Positions 10,461 through 19,917 of a DNA stretch of 64,000 bases are shown here, piece after piece. Position 1 is the first letter of the stretch. Each line of letters starts with the position of its first letter. The stretch is from Hyphomicrobiales bacterium (GTDB lineage: Bacteria; Pseudomonadota; Alphaproteobacteria; Rhizobiales; Rhizobiaceae). The position numbers were made by a program, and so were the translations under genes. The DNA lies in assembly GCA_900473685.1 (NCBI GenBank), contig UCNE01000009.1, forward strand, positions 124,001-188,000, written 5' to 3'. Below the pieces are notes generated by a model. The model searched no databases. It saw nothing but the letters and a program-made list of their open reading frames with translations, and was not told the DNA's origin.

Positions 10461-12671
10461 CTACTCCTGCTCCAGCATCAATGTCGCCAGAGGCGGCAAA
10501 GTGATGGTGGCTGTCATGACGCCTGCACTGTTTTTCGTTGCCTGGACGGCTCCTCTGTTGCCTTTGCCGCTACCGCCGTAAATCTCGGCGTCGCTGTTGA
10601 GAATTTCTTTCCATCGTCCCCCCACGGGGAGCGGTATCGTATAATTTTCCCGGTAGACCGGGGTGAAATTGCTGATGACGGCAATGGTCTTTTCACCGGG
10701 TGCCTTGCGCAGCCAGGCGAAGACCGAATTTTCCCGGTCGTCGGCAATCAGCCATTCGAAGCCTTCCCCCTCGCAGTCGCGGGCGTGCAGCGCGGCCTTG
10801 TTGCGATAGGTGCCGTTCAGATCCCGCACCAGACGGCGCATGCCTTCGTGCATCGGATATTCGAGCAGGTTCCAGTCGAGTGCACGGTCTTCTGCCCATT
10901 CCTGCCACTGGGCGAATTCCTGGCCCATGAACAGCAGCTTCTTGCCGGGATAGCCCCACATGAAGCCGTAATAGGCCCTGAGATTGGCGAATTTCTGCCA
11001 GTCGTCACCGGCCATCTTGGCAATCAGCGAGCCCTTGCCATGCACCACTTCGTCATGGCTGAGCGGCAGCACGAAATTTTCGCTGAAGGCGTAAAGCAGA
11101 CCGAAAGTCAGGTCGTTGTGGTGGTGCTTGCGGTGGATCGGCTCGCGCTGCAGATATTGCAGCGTGTCGTGCATGAAGCCCATGTTCCACTTGAAGCCGA
11201 AGCCGAGGCCGCCGGCATGGACCGGAGCGGAAACCTTCGGCCATGAGGTAGATTCCTCGGCAATGGTGATGATGCCGGGATGGCTGCCGTAGACTTCCTT
11301 GTTCATCGTCTGCAGGAAGCGGACGGTGTCGAGGTTCTCGTTGCCGCCATATTCGTTCGGCACCCATTCGCCGTGCTTGCGCGAATAATCGAGATAGAGC
11401 ATCGAGGCGACCGCATCGACGCGCAAACCGTCCAGATGGAATTTTTCGGCCCAGTAGAGCGCGTTGTTGACGAGGTAGGAAAACACTTCGGCGCGGCCGA
11501 AATTGTAAATCGCGGTGTTCCAGTCGGGATGATAGCCCTGACGCGGGTCCTCATGCTCGTAAAGGGCGGTGCCATCGAACCAGCGAAGACCGTGGGCGTC
11601 GGTCGGGAAATGCGCCGGAACCCAATCCAGGATGACGCCAAGGCCAACCTTGTGGGCGCCGTTGACGAAGCGGGCAAAGCCTTCCGGTTCGCCGAAGCGG
11701 GCGGTCGGTGAATAGAGGCCGGTGGTCTGGTATCCCCAGGAGGGATCATAGGGATATTCGGTGATCGGCAGGAACTCGATATGAGTAAAACCCATATCGA
11801 CGCAGTAGGGGATCAGGCGTTCCGCTAGTTCGTCCCAGGTCAGCATGTCGCCATTGTCGCGGCGCTGCCACGATGCGGCATGAACCTCGTAGATCGAGAT
11901 CGGCTGGCGGCGGGCATCGACATTGGCCCAATGCGCGCGGTGCGCCTCGTCCTGCCAGACCTGTTCGATCTCGCCTGTGGTCATCGACGCATTGTTGGGG
12001 CGCAATTCCGAGCGGCGGGCGAAGGGATCGGCCTTCAACGGCAACAGTTCGCCATTCTTGCCGACGATTTCGTATTTGTAGATGGCGCCCGGCTGGACAT
12101 CGGGCACGAAGATTTCCCAGATGCCGGTGTCCTGGCGCAACCGCATCACATGGCGGCGGCCGTCCCAATCGTTGAAATCACCGACGACGGAGACACGCCT
12201 GGCATTCGGCGCCCAGACGGCGAAATGAAAGCCGTCGGCACCGTCATGCTTGATCGGATGCGCACCCATTCTGTCGAACAGCCGCAGATGCGAGCCCTCG
12301 CGGATGTAATAGTCGTCCATCGGCCCGAGCACCGGACCAAAACTGTAACAATCGGTCACGGTCCATTCGCCGCCGCTGTTGCGGGCGCGGTAGCGGATTG
12401 GCTGGGCCTTCTTGACGGCAATGATGCCCTCGAAGAAACCGGCATCGTCACGCCGTGTCAGCGTACCGATCTCCTTGCCGGTCAATGTTTCGGCGGTCGC
12501 CGTTTCGGCGCCGGGAATGAAACAGCGGGCGACGAATTCCTTGCCCGCCGGATGGACACCGAGGACGGCAAACGGATTGCTATGAGTGCCAGCGAGGATC
12601 GCCGCAATTTCTTCCGCCGACAGACTGGCTGGCGAAGCGGTAGGTGTGGCGTCTTTCGGCACTGATGTCAT
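10461..12671 (-). CDS. glgB: 1,4-alpha-glucan branching enzyme (GH13)
   Basis: GlgB introduces alpha-1,6 branches into glycogen. I start it at the ATG at 12671 (736 aa), whose ATGA overlaps the glgP stop by four bases and which has GGAGAG four bases upstream; an ATG at 12683 is less likely. Domains: N1 (about 1-120), CBM48 (about 140-225, VVGDFNDWDGRR), catalytic barrel, and C-terminal beta domain. Catalytic residues visible: nucleophile Asp419 in GLRVDAVASM, acid in ITIAEEST (Glu472), and PLSHDEVVHGKG. The N1 domain makes it the long enzyme type, as in E. coli. Confidence 0.95.
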   Translation of the reverse strand: MTSVPKDATPTASPASLSAEEIAAILAGTHSNPFAVLGVHPAGKEFVARCFIPGAETATAETLTGKEIGTLTRRDDAGFFEGIIAVKKAQPIRYRARNSGGEWTVTDCYSFGPVLGPMDDYYIREGSHLRLFDRMGAHPIKHDGADGFHFAVWAPNARRVSVVGDFNDWDGRRHVMRLRQDTGIWEIFVPDVQPGAIYKYEIVGKNGELLPLKADPFARRSELRPNNASMTTGEIEQVWQDEAHRAHWANVDARRQPISIYEVHAASWQRRDNGDMLTWDELAERLIPYCVDMGFTHIEFLPITEYPYDPSWGYQTTGLYSPTARFGEPEGFARFVNGAHKVGLGVILDWVPAHFPTDAHGLRWFDGTALYEHEDPRQGYHPDWNTAIYNFGRAEVFSYLVNNALYWAEKFHLDGLRVDAVASMLYLDYSRKHGEWVPNEYGGNENLDTVRFLQTMNKEVYGSHPGIITIAEESTSWPKVSAPVHAGGLGFGFKWNMGFMHDTLQYLQREPIHRKHHHNDLTFGLLYAFSENFVLPLSHDEVVHGKGSLIAKMAGDDWQKFANLRAYYGFMWGYPGKKLLFMGQEFAQWQEWAEDRALDWNLLEYPMHEGMRRLVRDLNGTYRNKAALHARDCEGEGFEWLIADDRENSVFAWLRKAPGEKTIAVISNFTPVYRENYTIPLPVGGRWKEILNSDAEIYGGSGKGNRGAVQATKNSAGVMTATITLPPLATLMLEQE

Positions 12672-15133
12672 CCGGCTCTCCAAATTTCCCCGGCATATTG
12701 CCGGATTGTGCGGTCAGAGGAAAACCAGCCCATGCGCGCGGTGTTGCGGATGGTCTTGGAATACCAGCTGGCCGTGTCCGTCCAGATCGCGTCCACTTCG
12801 CGCTGCGCCTTGGTATAGGCATCGAAATCGGCGGCGACCATGAACCAGTCGTGATTGTAGATGCCATCGATCAGACCCGAGAAGCGATCACGATCATCAG
12901 GAGAAAAGACGCCGGACGAGATCGCGAACAGGGCCTGTGACAGCTCGCGCGATTGCTCGATGATGGCGCGGGGATTGTGGCCCTCGGCGCGCACCTTGGC
13001 GACTTCGTCTGCCGTCATCCCGAAGATCTTGATGTTCTCCTCACCGACCCAGTCGCGCATTTCGACATTGGCGCCGTCAAGCGTTCCGATCGTCAGCGCA
13101 CCATTCAACGCGAACTTCATGTTGCCGGTTCCGGATGCTTCCATACCGGCAGTCGAAATCTGTTCCGACAGATCGGCGGCTGGTACCATGATCTCGGCAA
13201 GCGAGACGTTATAGTTGGGGATGAAGACGATCTTCAGCAGGCCACGCACCGACGGATCGTTGTTGATCACCTTGGCCACATCATTGGCCAGCTTGATGAT
13301 CAGCTTGGCATTGTGATAGCTCGGCGCCGCCTTGCCGGCGAACAGTTTTACCCGCGGAACCCAGTCAAGCTCCGGATGCGAGCGGATCTGGTCGTAGAGC
13401 GAGATCGCCTCGATGATGTTGAGGAGCTGGCGCTTGTATTCGTGGATGCGCTTGATCTGGATGTCGAACATCGCCGACGGATCGATGCGGATGCCCATGC
13501 GGCTCTGCACCAGCTGGGCCAGCTTGACCTTGTTGGCGCGCTTGATCGCAGCGAATTTTTCCTGGAAATCCGGCTTGTCGGCGAAGGGATCGAGCGCCTG
13601 CAGAGCTTCGGTATTGTCCATGAACTCATCGCCGATCGCACCGCGGATCAGCGTGACGAGTTCGGGATTGCACTGCATCAGCCAGCGGCGCGGCGTGATG
13701 CCGTTGGTCTTGTTGTTGATCCGCTCCGGGTAGAGCCGGTGCAGATCGGCAAACACCGTTTCCTTCATCAGCTCGGTATGAAGCGCGGACACACCGTTGA
13801 TCGAGTGGGAGCCGACAAAGGCGAGGTTGCCCATGCGCACGCGGCGGTCGCCGCTCTCGTCGATCAGCGAGATATTGCGCACCTCCTGATCCGTATGGCT
13901 CTTCTGCTTGCGGGCCTCGAGCAGGATCTTGGCGTTGATCGCATAGACGATCTGCATGTGGCGCGGCAGGAGCCGCTCGAACAACGGTACCGGCCAGGTT
14001 TCCAGCGCTTCCGGCAAAAGCGTGTGGTTGGTGTAGGAAAACGTGTGGCGGGCGATATCCCAGGCGGTCTCGAAATCCATGCCATGAATATCGGTCAACA
14101 GCCGGACGAGTTCAGCAACGGAAACGGCCGGATGGGTATCGTTGAGCTGGATCGCCACCTTGTCCGGCAGCGAGGTGAAATCCGGATATTGCTGCAGATG
14201 ACGGCGCAGGATGTCCTGCAGCGAGGCGGACGAGAAGAAGAATTCCTGGCGCAGGCGCAGTTCCTGACCGGCAGGGGTCGCGTCTGCCGGGTAGAGCACG
14301 CGGGCAAGGCTTTCGGCCTTGTTGCTTTCTCTGAGCGCGCCGATGTGATCGCCGGCATTGAAGGCGTCGAGCAGGATCGGGTCGATCGGATGGGCGGTCC
14401 ACAGGCGCAGCGTGTTGACGCGCTTGGCGCGCCAGCCGACGACGGGTGTATCGCAGGCCGTGGCGATGACGCGCTCGGCCGGTTTCCAGACGTAGCGGGT
14501 CACTTCCTCATCGACATTGACGGTTTCGACCGAACCGCCGAAGCCGATTTCGTAGGAACTTTCGCGGCGCTCGAATTCCCAGGGGTTGCCGTGGGCGAGC
14601 CAGGTTTCCGGCAGTTCCACCTGCCAGCCATCGGCCATCTGCTGGCGGAACAGGCCGTGCACGTAGCGGATGCCGTAGCCATAGGCGGGGATGTCGACGG
14701 TCGCCATGCTCTCCATGAAGCAGGCGGCGAGGCGGCCAAGGCCGCCATTGCCGAGCGCTGCGTCCGGCTCAAGCGCTGCGATCACGTCGAGATCGACGCC
14801 AAAGGAGGCCAGCGCCTCGCGCAATTCGTCCATCAGGCCGATATTGGTGACGGCATCGCGCATCAGGCGGCCGATCAGGAACTCGAGCGACAGGTAGTAA
14901 ACGCGCTTGGCATCGGTGGCGTAGGTCTTGCGGGTCGATTCCATCCAGTTGTCGGTAATGCGGTCGCGCACCACCAGGATCGCGGCGGTCAACCAGTCGT
15001 GCGGCTTGGCAACTTTCGGGTCCTTGCCGATACGGTAGGTGAGGCGCTCGATGATTTCCTGGGCCAGGACTTCAGAGTTGGATTCGCGAGGCGCAGCGCT
15101 CGGAATTTTCTCGTTGGACAAACGGTCGATCAT
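12668..15133 (-). CDS. glgP: glycogen phosphorylase
   Basis: GlgP phosphorolyses glycogen to glucose-1-phosphate using pyridoxal phosphate. At 821 aa it matches bacterial phosphorylases. The PLP-binding region GTGNMKFALNG carries the Schiff-base Lys, and the glycogen/phosphate site shows GNGGLGRLAACFMES near residue 130. It is the promoter-proximal gene of the glgP-B-C-A-pgm operon and overlaps glgB by four bases. A candidate promoter at 15192-15220 precedes it. It is notable that a catabolic gene leads an otherwise biosynthetic operon; the same order is known in agrobacteria. Confidence 0.95.
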   Translation of the reverse strand: MIDRLSNEKIPSAAPRESNSEVLAQEIIERLTYRIGKDPKVAKPHDWLTAAILVVRDRITDNWMESTRKTYATDAKRVYYLSLEFLIGRLMRDAVTNIGLMDELREALASFGVDLDVIAALEPDAALGNGGLGRLAACFMESMATVDIPAYGYGIRYVHGLFRQQMADGWQVELPETWLAHGNPWEFERRESSYEIGFGGSVETVNVDEEVTRYVWKPAERVIATACDTPVVGWRAKRVNTLRLWTAHPIDPILLDAFNAGDHIGALRESNKAESLARVLYPADATPAGQELRLRQEFFFSSASLQDILRRHLQQYPDFTSLPDKVAIQLNDTHPAVSVAELVRLLTDIHGMDFETAWDIARHTFSYTNHTLLPEALETWPVPLFERLLPRHMQIVYAINAKILLEARKQKSHTDQEVRNISLIDESGDRRVRMGNLAFVGSHSINGVSALHTELMKETVFADLHRLYPERINNKTNGITPRRWLMQCNPELVTLIRGAIGDEFMDNTEALQALDPFADKPDFQEKFAAIKRANKVKLAQLVQSRMGIRIDPSAMFDIQIKRIHEYKRQLLNIIEAISLYDQIRSHPELDWVPRVKLFAGKAAPSYHNAKLIIKLANDVAKVINNDPSVRGLLKIVFIPNYNVSLAEIMVPAADLSEQISTAGMEASGTGNMKFALNGALTIGTLDGANVEMRDWVGEENIKIFGMTADEVAKVRAEGHNPRAIIEQSRELSQALFAISSGVFSPDDRDRFSGLIDGIYNHDWFMVAADFDAYTKAQREVDAIWTDTASWYSKTIRNTARMGWFSSDRTIRQYAGEIWRAG

Positions 15134-15191
15134 GGAAAAGGCTTACCCTCTGCGTGCGGTTTGGGAGACCGGAGGCGAACACCAACGGGGC

Positions 15192-15227
15192 ATATAAGCG
15201 ATTTATGCACCGATACGAAGCGCTTGC
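15192..15227 (-). promoter_or_regulatory. candidate glgP operon promoter with LacI-type half-palindrome
   Basis: On the minus strand a TTATAT -10 box (15192-15197) is spaced 17 bases from CTTCGT (15215-15220). The -10 is close to the alphaproteobacterial CTATAT, the -35 only partly matches CTTGAC. Overlapping the -35 is GCAAGCGCTTCG (15216-15227), whose core AAGCGCTT is a perfect palindrome like the centre of LacI-family operators. Promoter and operator are predictions from pattern only. Confidence 0.35.
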
Positions 15228-15304
15228 AATAGCGTTTTCAATAAGATGAAAATTGTCTGAGAGGGTCTGTTCGAAACGGCTTGCAAATTTTCGGATAACG
15301 CGAA

Positions 15305-15336
15305 AAAGCCCGCTCCGATATCTCGGAACGGGCTTT
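15305..15336 (-). terminator. rho-independent terminator after the Tad-like gene
   Basis: The hairpin AAAGCCCG..TCCGA / TCGGA..CGGGCTTT is followed on the minus strand by a run of five T. It lies 78 bases beyond the stop of the Tad-type gene at 15414 and before the glgP promoter region, so it should end transcription of the former. Confidence 0.8.
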
Positions 15337-15413
15337 CTGCCGTAGCGGTAAAGCGGTTATTGTGTCAGGCGAACGGTCATGGCCGAGGCTTCCCTCAACT
15401 TCGAGCCGTCATT

Positions 15414-16403
15414 TTACTTCGTGAGGCGAACATAGCTCCCGTCGGCGCCGCAGGTCGCGGTAACGGTGTAGAAGAAGTCCTGCCGGTCCCAGCCGCCGCC
15501 GTCTTCCCAGGCATGTTCCTGCGTCTTCGTGCAGCCGAAATATTTTTCCAGCGATGCCTTCACGCCAAGCGGAACCTGCTTGCCGTCAACGAAGAGATGG
15601 TTGCTGGTGGCCGGATCGTCCGTACGCAGGACCGAGTTGAAAGACTGATCTGCCGTTTTGGTGCTCTTGTTGCATGTGACTGTGCTGTTCTTGACCGTTG
15701 CCTTGTACCCTACGTCGCACCCATCGTTCTTGATGTCCATGCGGAGTGCCAAATTGGTATACTTGCCGAGGTCGATAACTCCCGCGGGCTTGGCGACATA
15801 GGTACCTTGGCCACCATTTGCCTGTGTCGTCGGTTGGTAGGTAACCGTGCCGACAACCTCTTCTGCGCTTGCCCCTTTGCGCAAGACGAGAATGGAAATT
15901 TTCTTGTAGTACCAGCCCTGAGCCTTGGTTGGTGTAAAGGTAATCTTTTCCGGCTTCATCGGCGACAGTGCCGACGCGATGACACTCACATCGACGGAGT
16001 CTATCGATGCAATCTTCATCAGGCTTGTCGGCACCGGCTTGGTCATCGTGACGGTGAGTGTCTTATCGACCGCGCTGATCTTGTACCGAAATACGGCGAG
16101 TTTTTCGCCCTTGCTGGCATCTTCATCCAACGCGCCTGTGGAACTGGCTTCGATAAAGTCCTTGGCCATGGCCTTTGCGGTTGAAAAATTGGTGCCGTCG
16201 AAAACCCCACCGCCGGCCAAAACCGCGCCATCGGCGATCTCCTGCAGCTTGGATTTCTCCGAAACGGCGACTGTGTAATCGACAGCAGAGCCGCCCGCGA
16301 CGAGAACGACGGGTACAATAAGGGCGGTCATTAATGCGAAATTGCCAGACTTGTCAGCAGCAAGATTAAAGAACGATTGAAGAAGACGGGTTCTCTTGGT
16401 CAC
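15414..16403 (-). CDS. TadE/TadG-like pilus-associated protein
   Basis: This 329-aa protein opens with a short basic region and one hydrophobic segment, SGNFALMTALIVPVVLVAGGSAVDYT, followed by SEKSKLQEIADGAVLAGG. That is the typical Tad (Flp-pilus pseudopilin-like) N-terminus, which anchors the protein in the inner membrane with the rest in the periplasm. The remainder is beta-rich with five cysteines (for instance NDGCDVGY, VTCNKS, YFGCTKT, ATCGAD), which may form disulfides. Full TadG proteins add a von Willebrand A domain; I see none, so it is a short, solitary relative without tad machinery genes nearby. Preceded by a 174-base AT-richer gap and followed by a terminator, it is probably monocistronic. 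Confidence 0.78.
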   Translation of the reverse strand: MTKRTRLLQSFFNLAADKSGNFALMTALIVPVVLVAGGSAVDYTVAVSEKSKLQEIADGAVLAGGGVFDGTNFSTAKAMAKDFIEASSTGALDEDASKGEKLAVFRYKISAVDKTLTVTMTKPVPTSLMKIASIDSVDVSVIASALSPMKPEKITFTPTKAQGWYYKKISILVLRKGASAEEVVGTVTYQPTTQANGGQGTYVAKPAGVIDLGKYTNLALRMDIKNDGCDVGYKATVKNSTVTCNKSTKTADQSFNSVLRTDDPATSNHLFVDGKQVPLGVKASLEKYFGCTKTQEHAWEDGGGWDRQDFFYTVTATCGADGSYVRLTK

Positions 16404-16577
16404 TTTTTACCTACCTGGAATATCATTTCCCATAAAACGACCTCTATCCAGTAAATGTTACGATCCTGTTCAACTCATGGGTTGCAATTGAGTACAATTT
16501 TAATTGTGCTGGGAATGCAGGCGTTTCGCCGTGTTTAGGGCGTCTCAAAAGGGGACTTCGGGCTTTCCCGTTTTGGT

Positions 16578-17456
16578 TCACTGCAGCGGAATGACGTCGA
16601 CGGCCTGTTCGGTCTTGTGCGATCCGTAGCTTTTCAGGACACCGATGACCGGGGCGACGTCGCTGTAGTCGCGGCCATGGCCGACGACGATGTGGTCGAG
16701 GCCGGCAAAAATATTGTTGGTCGGGTCGAGTTCGAGCCAGCCCGTGGTCGATCCGCACCAGACGCGCACCCAGGCATGCATGGCGTCGGCGCCTTCGAGG
16801 CGTTCCTTGCCCGGCGGCGGGATGGTTCTGAGGAAGCCGCTGACATAACCGGCGGGTATGCCGAGGCTGCGCAAAGCGGTGATCATCACATGGGTAAAGT
16901 CCTGGCAGACGCCGCGTTTCAGGTCGAAAGCCTCGCGCGGGGTCGTGTCGACCGTGGTCGCCTTCGGATCATAGGCGAAATCCGTATGGATTTGAGCGCA
17001 CAGGGCGGTGGCGATCTGGCGGATGGTCATGCCGGGTTTGGCGACGGCCCGGGCATAGGCCGCGATCGCTGCATCTTCTGGAAGGCGCGGGCTGGCGCCG
17101 AGGAAATGATGCGGCGAATTGGCGTCGAGCGACCAGACGTTGGCGATCTCGGCCGGGAACCGCGAAAGATCCGGCGAGAAGTCTGCGGCGAGCGGCTGCT
17201 GTTCAAGCTGGACTCGCGCCTGCATGCGGATCACCAGCTTTTCGTGCTGTTTGCGAAACAGGATCGAGGTCGACGGATTGGCGAAGAAATCGACGCTGTC
17301 GCGGCGCTCTTCCGGAGACGGCGTGCAGGTGACGGTGCCAGCAACCAGGCGCTGGCGATCAGGAAGAGACAAGGGCAGGACACGCACGACATGGCGGCCG
17401 CCGGAAACCGGGACTTCGTAGGTGTAGGTGATCCGCAGATTGATGTCGTAGAGCAT
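16578..17456 (-). CDS. transglutaminase-like protein with N-terminal beta domain
   Basis: A 292-aa cytoplasmic protein without signal peptide. Residues 1-90 form the transglutaminase N-terminal beta region (DINLRITYTYEVPVSGG). The papain-like catalytic triad is complete: Cys184 in KRGVCQDFTHV, His227 in DAMHAWVRVW, Asp244 in ELDPTNN. It is the third gene of an operon after a transglutaminase-DUF2126 fusion and an ATP-grasp/alpha-E protein, 39 bases after the latter. In comparative genomics this set is seen as a peptide-synthesis and modification system; the transglutaminase would be a peptidase or amide-transfer enzyme. Its substrate is unknown. Confidence 0.88.
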   Translation of the reverse strand: MLYDINLRITYTYEVPVSGGRHVVRVLPLSLPDRQRLVAGTVTCTPSPEERRDSVDFFANPSTSILFRKQHEKLVIRMQARVQLEQQPLAADFSPDLSRFPAEIANVWSLDANSPHHFLGASPRLPEDAAIAAYARAVAKPGMTIRQIATALCAQIHTDFAYDPKATTVDTTPREAFDLKRGVCQDFTHVMITALRSLGIPAGYVSGFLRTIPPPGKERLEGADAMHAWVRVWCGSTTGWLELDPTNNIFAGLDHIVVGHGRDYSDVAPVIGVLKSYGSHKTEQAVDVIPLQ

Positions 17457-17495
17457 GGGTTCCCAAATCCGGCGCGGTGCTGCGTTCGTCGTATC

Positions 17496-19913
17496 TTATC
17501 CGAGATAGGTTTGCGCGAGGATGTCGGAGAAGCGGCCGAGTTCCCGTTCCAGATTGGCGTAGACCTCAGCGCTCATCGCTTCCGGGGTCATGACCGCGAG
17601 GCCTGCGTGCAGCTTCAAGGCTTCGCGGTAAAAGGGCGACATCTGGCCGTTGGAAAAGGCATTCGGCAATTGCTCGACCTCCGTCTTGATCTCGTTCAGC
17701 TGGTAGAGGATCGAACGCGGATTGAGCGGATCGAGCGCCAAAAGATCGGTAACAGTGAGGGCGGCGGTGTTGACGTTGTAGCGGCGGCGATGGGTCATGA
17801 CGCTGTCGCCGATTTCGAGCAGCATGTCGTAGGCGCCATCGGGCGCATCCTCGCCGGAGAGATGGCCGAGCAGCCGCGTCATGTGCAGGCCGCGTTCGAG
17901 ATAGCGGCCGATCGACAGGAAGCGCCAGCCGGTGAAGCGGTACATGTTTTCATGTACCAGACCGGCAAAGCCTGCGAGCTTGCGCAGCAGCACGGTCATC
18001 GCGTGGGTGGCGTCGTCGCCGGCCTGCACCGTCGACTGGAACTTGCGGGCGGTCTTGGCAAGATCGTTGAGCGCCAGCCAGCCATCGGCGGAGAAGCGGT
18101 CGCGGATGTTGCTGGCGGAAAACAGGGCGCTGTTGATATTGGCCATCAGGCTGTCGGGCACCGGCTGTTTCGTATCGATATCCAGTACGGCCAGATAATC
18201 GGTGATATCCTTCAGCAGCGGCATTTCGGTATTGGCGGTTTCGGCAAAGCGGCCATGCCAGGCGCGTAGGATGCGCAGCGCGCCTTCAGCCCGTTCGATG
18301 TAACGGCCAAGCCAGAACAGATTGTCGGCGGCCCGGCTCGGCAGGCTGCCGGGCATGATGCGGATGAAGCTTTCTTCAGCTGGAAGCAGTGTCATCTGCT
18401 CGACGGGTTTCTGGCTGACGATCCAAACATCGGCTGCTGAGCCGCCAGCCTGCATGGCGATGGCGGCTGCATCCGCACCGGAGCCAATGCGTGCAAAACC
18501 GCCCGGCATCACCTGCCAGCCATCACGGGTGCGGGCGACGTAGACGCGCAGGCTCATCGGCCGGGGCGTCAGCTTGCCGTTGATCCAGGCGGGCGTGGTG
18601 GAAAGCGTGACGACTTCCTGGCCGACGAGTTTCGGGCCGTCCGCCTGCAGCCAGTCTGTTACCGACGTCTTGGCGGTGTCGCGCAGTGACGAGCCGAGAA
18701 CGGACTGGCCGTTATCGTCGAAGAACGGCCGGGTGGAATAGGCCGGGCCAATGACCATCTTCTCGATATTGCCCGCCACCTGATCGCGTTCCGGCTGCTG
18801 GCCGCACCACCAGGTGGCGATGCTCGGCAGGATAGGATCTTCACCAAGCAGATGGCGGCAGATGGTCGGCATGAAGGCGAGGAACGCGCGGGTCTCGAGA
18901 ATGCCGGAGCCCAGAGAATTGACGATCGACAGCGATCCGGAACGCAGCGCCTCGACAATGCCGGGCGTGCCGATATGCGAGCTTTGATTCAGTTCCAGCG
19001 GATCGGCAAAGGCGGCATCGAGACGGCGCCAAAGCACGCCGACGGGTTTCAGGCCAGCCACGGTTCGAACCATGACGCGGCCGTCGAGCACTGTCAGATC
19101 CTCGCCTTCGAGCAGCATGAAGCCAAGGTAGCGGGCGATATAGGCGTGTTCGAAATAGGTCTCGTTGGCGACGCCCGGGGTCAGAACGGCGATGCGGTCG
19201 TCCGGATGTTTCTTGCGCGATTGCAGCTCGTCGCGGAACGCGCCGAAGAAGCCGGCAAGGCGGTGCACATGGGTTTCGGCATAAAGATCGGAAAAGGCGC
19301 GGGTGGTGGCGACGCGGTTTTCCAGCGCAAAACCGGCGCCCGACGGCGCCTCGGTGCGGTCTGACAGGACCCACCAGTTGCCGTCCGGACCGCGGCCGAT
19401 TTCGAAGGAACAGAAATGCAGGAAATGGCCATCGGCTGGAAGCACGCCGACCATCGGGCGCAGGAATTCCGGATTTCCCGCAACCAGCGATGGCGGCAGG
19501 AATCCTTCGGCAACGAGCCGGTTTTCCCCATAGATATCGGCGGCGATCCGTTCCAGCAATTCGGCGCGCTGGATGAGCCCCTTGGAGACGGCCTGCCATT
19601 CAGTGTCGTCGATCAGCACCGGCACATGTGAGAGCGGCCAGTTGCGCTCCGAATTCTCCTTGGTGCCATAGGCACGGTAGAACACACCGGCATCGCGCAG
19701 ATAGCGGTCGGCGCGGGCGAAGCGGTTGGACAGCTCGGTCTCGTCCATGCGGCCGATGGAGGCGAGAAAATGCTGCCAGACCTGACGGACATTTCCCTGC
19801 GTATCGAGCATTTCGTCGGCAATGCCGGGGAGCGCACGATAGCCGAAGACCGGATCGTCGCCGATCCGGTCCTGGTTGCGCGTCGCATTTGCCGTCTGCT
19901 TCTTTGACATCAA
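17496..19913 (-). CDS. circularly permuted type-2 ATP-grasp protein fused to alpha-E domain
   Basis: The 805-aa protein joins two families usually encoded by separate genes. Residues about 1-490 form the circularly permuted ATP-grasp ligase (COG2308 type; YGTKENSERNWPLSHVPVLI, AVLTPGVANETYFEHAYIAR, GSGILETRAFLAFMP). Residues about 515-800 form the helical alpha-E domain (SLPSRAADNLFWLGRYIERAEGALR). ATP-grasp enzymes activate carboxylates for amide bonds; alpha-E is a companion of unknown function with conserved acidic residues. It starts 4 bases after the DUF2126 gene stop and is followed by the second transglutaminase, so the three are one operon. No activity has been assigned to such proteins as far as I know. 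Confidence 0.9.
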   Translation of the reverse strand: MMSKKQTANATRNQDRIGDDPVFGYRALPGIADEMLDTQGNVRQVWQHFLASIGRMDETELSNRFARADRYLRDAGVFYRAYGTKENSERNWPLSHVPVLIDDTEWQAVSKGLIQRAELLERIAADIYGENRLVAEGFLPPSLVAGNPEFLRPMVGVLPADGHFLHFCSFEIGRGPDGNWWVLSDRTEAPSGAGFALENRVATTRAFSDLYAETHVHRLAGFFGAFRDELQSRKKHPDDRIAVLTPGVANETYFEHAYIARYLGFMLLEGEDLTVLDGRVMVRTVAGLKPVGVLWRRLDAAFADPLELNQSSHIGTPGIVEALRSGSLSIVNSLGSGILETRAFLAFMPTICRHLLGEDPILPSIATWWCGQQPERDQVAGNIEKMVIGPAYSTRPFFDDNGQSVLGSSLRDTAKTSVTDWLQADGPKLVGQEVVTLSTTPAWINGKLTPRPMSLRVYVARTRDGWQVMPGGFARIGSGADAAAIAMQAGGSAADVWIVSQKPVEQMTLLPAEESFIRIMPGSLPSRAADNLFWLGRYIERAEGALRILRAWHGRFAETANTEMPLLKDITDYLAVLDIDTKQPVPDSLMANINSALFSASNIRDRFSADGWLALNDLAKTARKFQSTVQAGDDATHAMTVLLRKLAGFAGLVHENMYRFTGWRFLSIGRYLERGLHMTRLLGHLSGEDAPDGAYDMLLEIGDSVMTHRRRYNVNTAALTVTDLLALDPLNPRSILYQLNEIKTEVEQLPNAFSNGQMSPFYREALKLHAGLAVMTPEAMSAEVYANLERELGRFSDILAQTYLG

Positions 19914-19917
19914 CGTC

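Noticed and set aside
12953..15232. 759-codon open frame antisense to glgP
   Set aside because: Same codon-bias shadow; the sense strand has complete GlgP with its PLP lysine.
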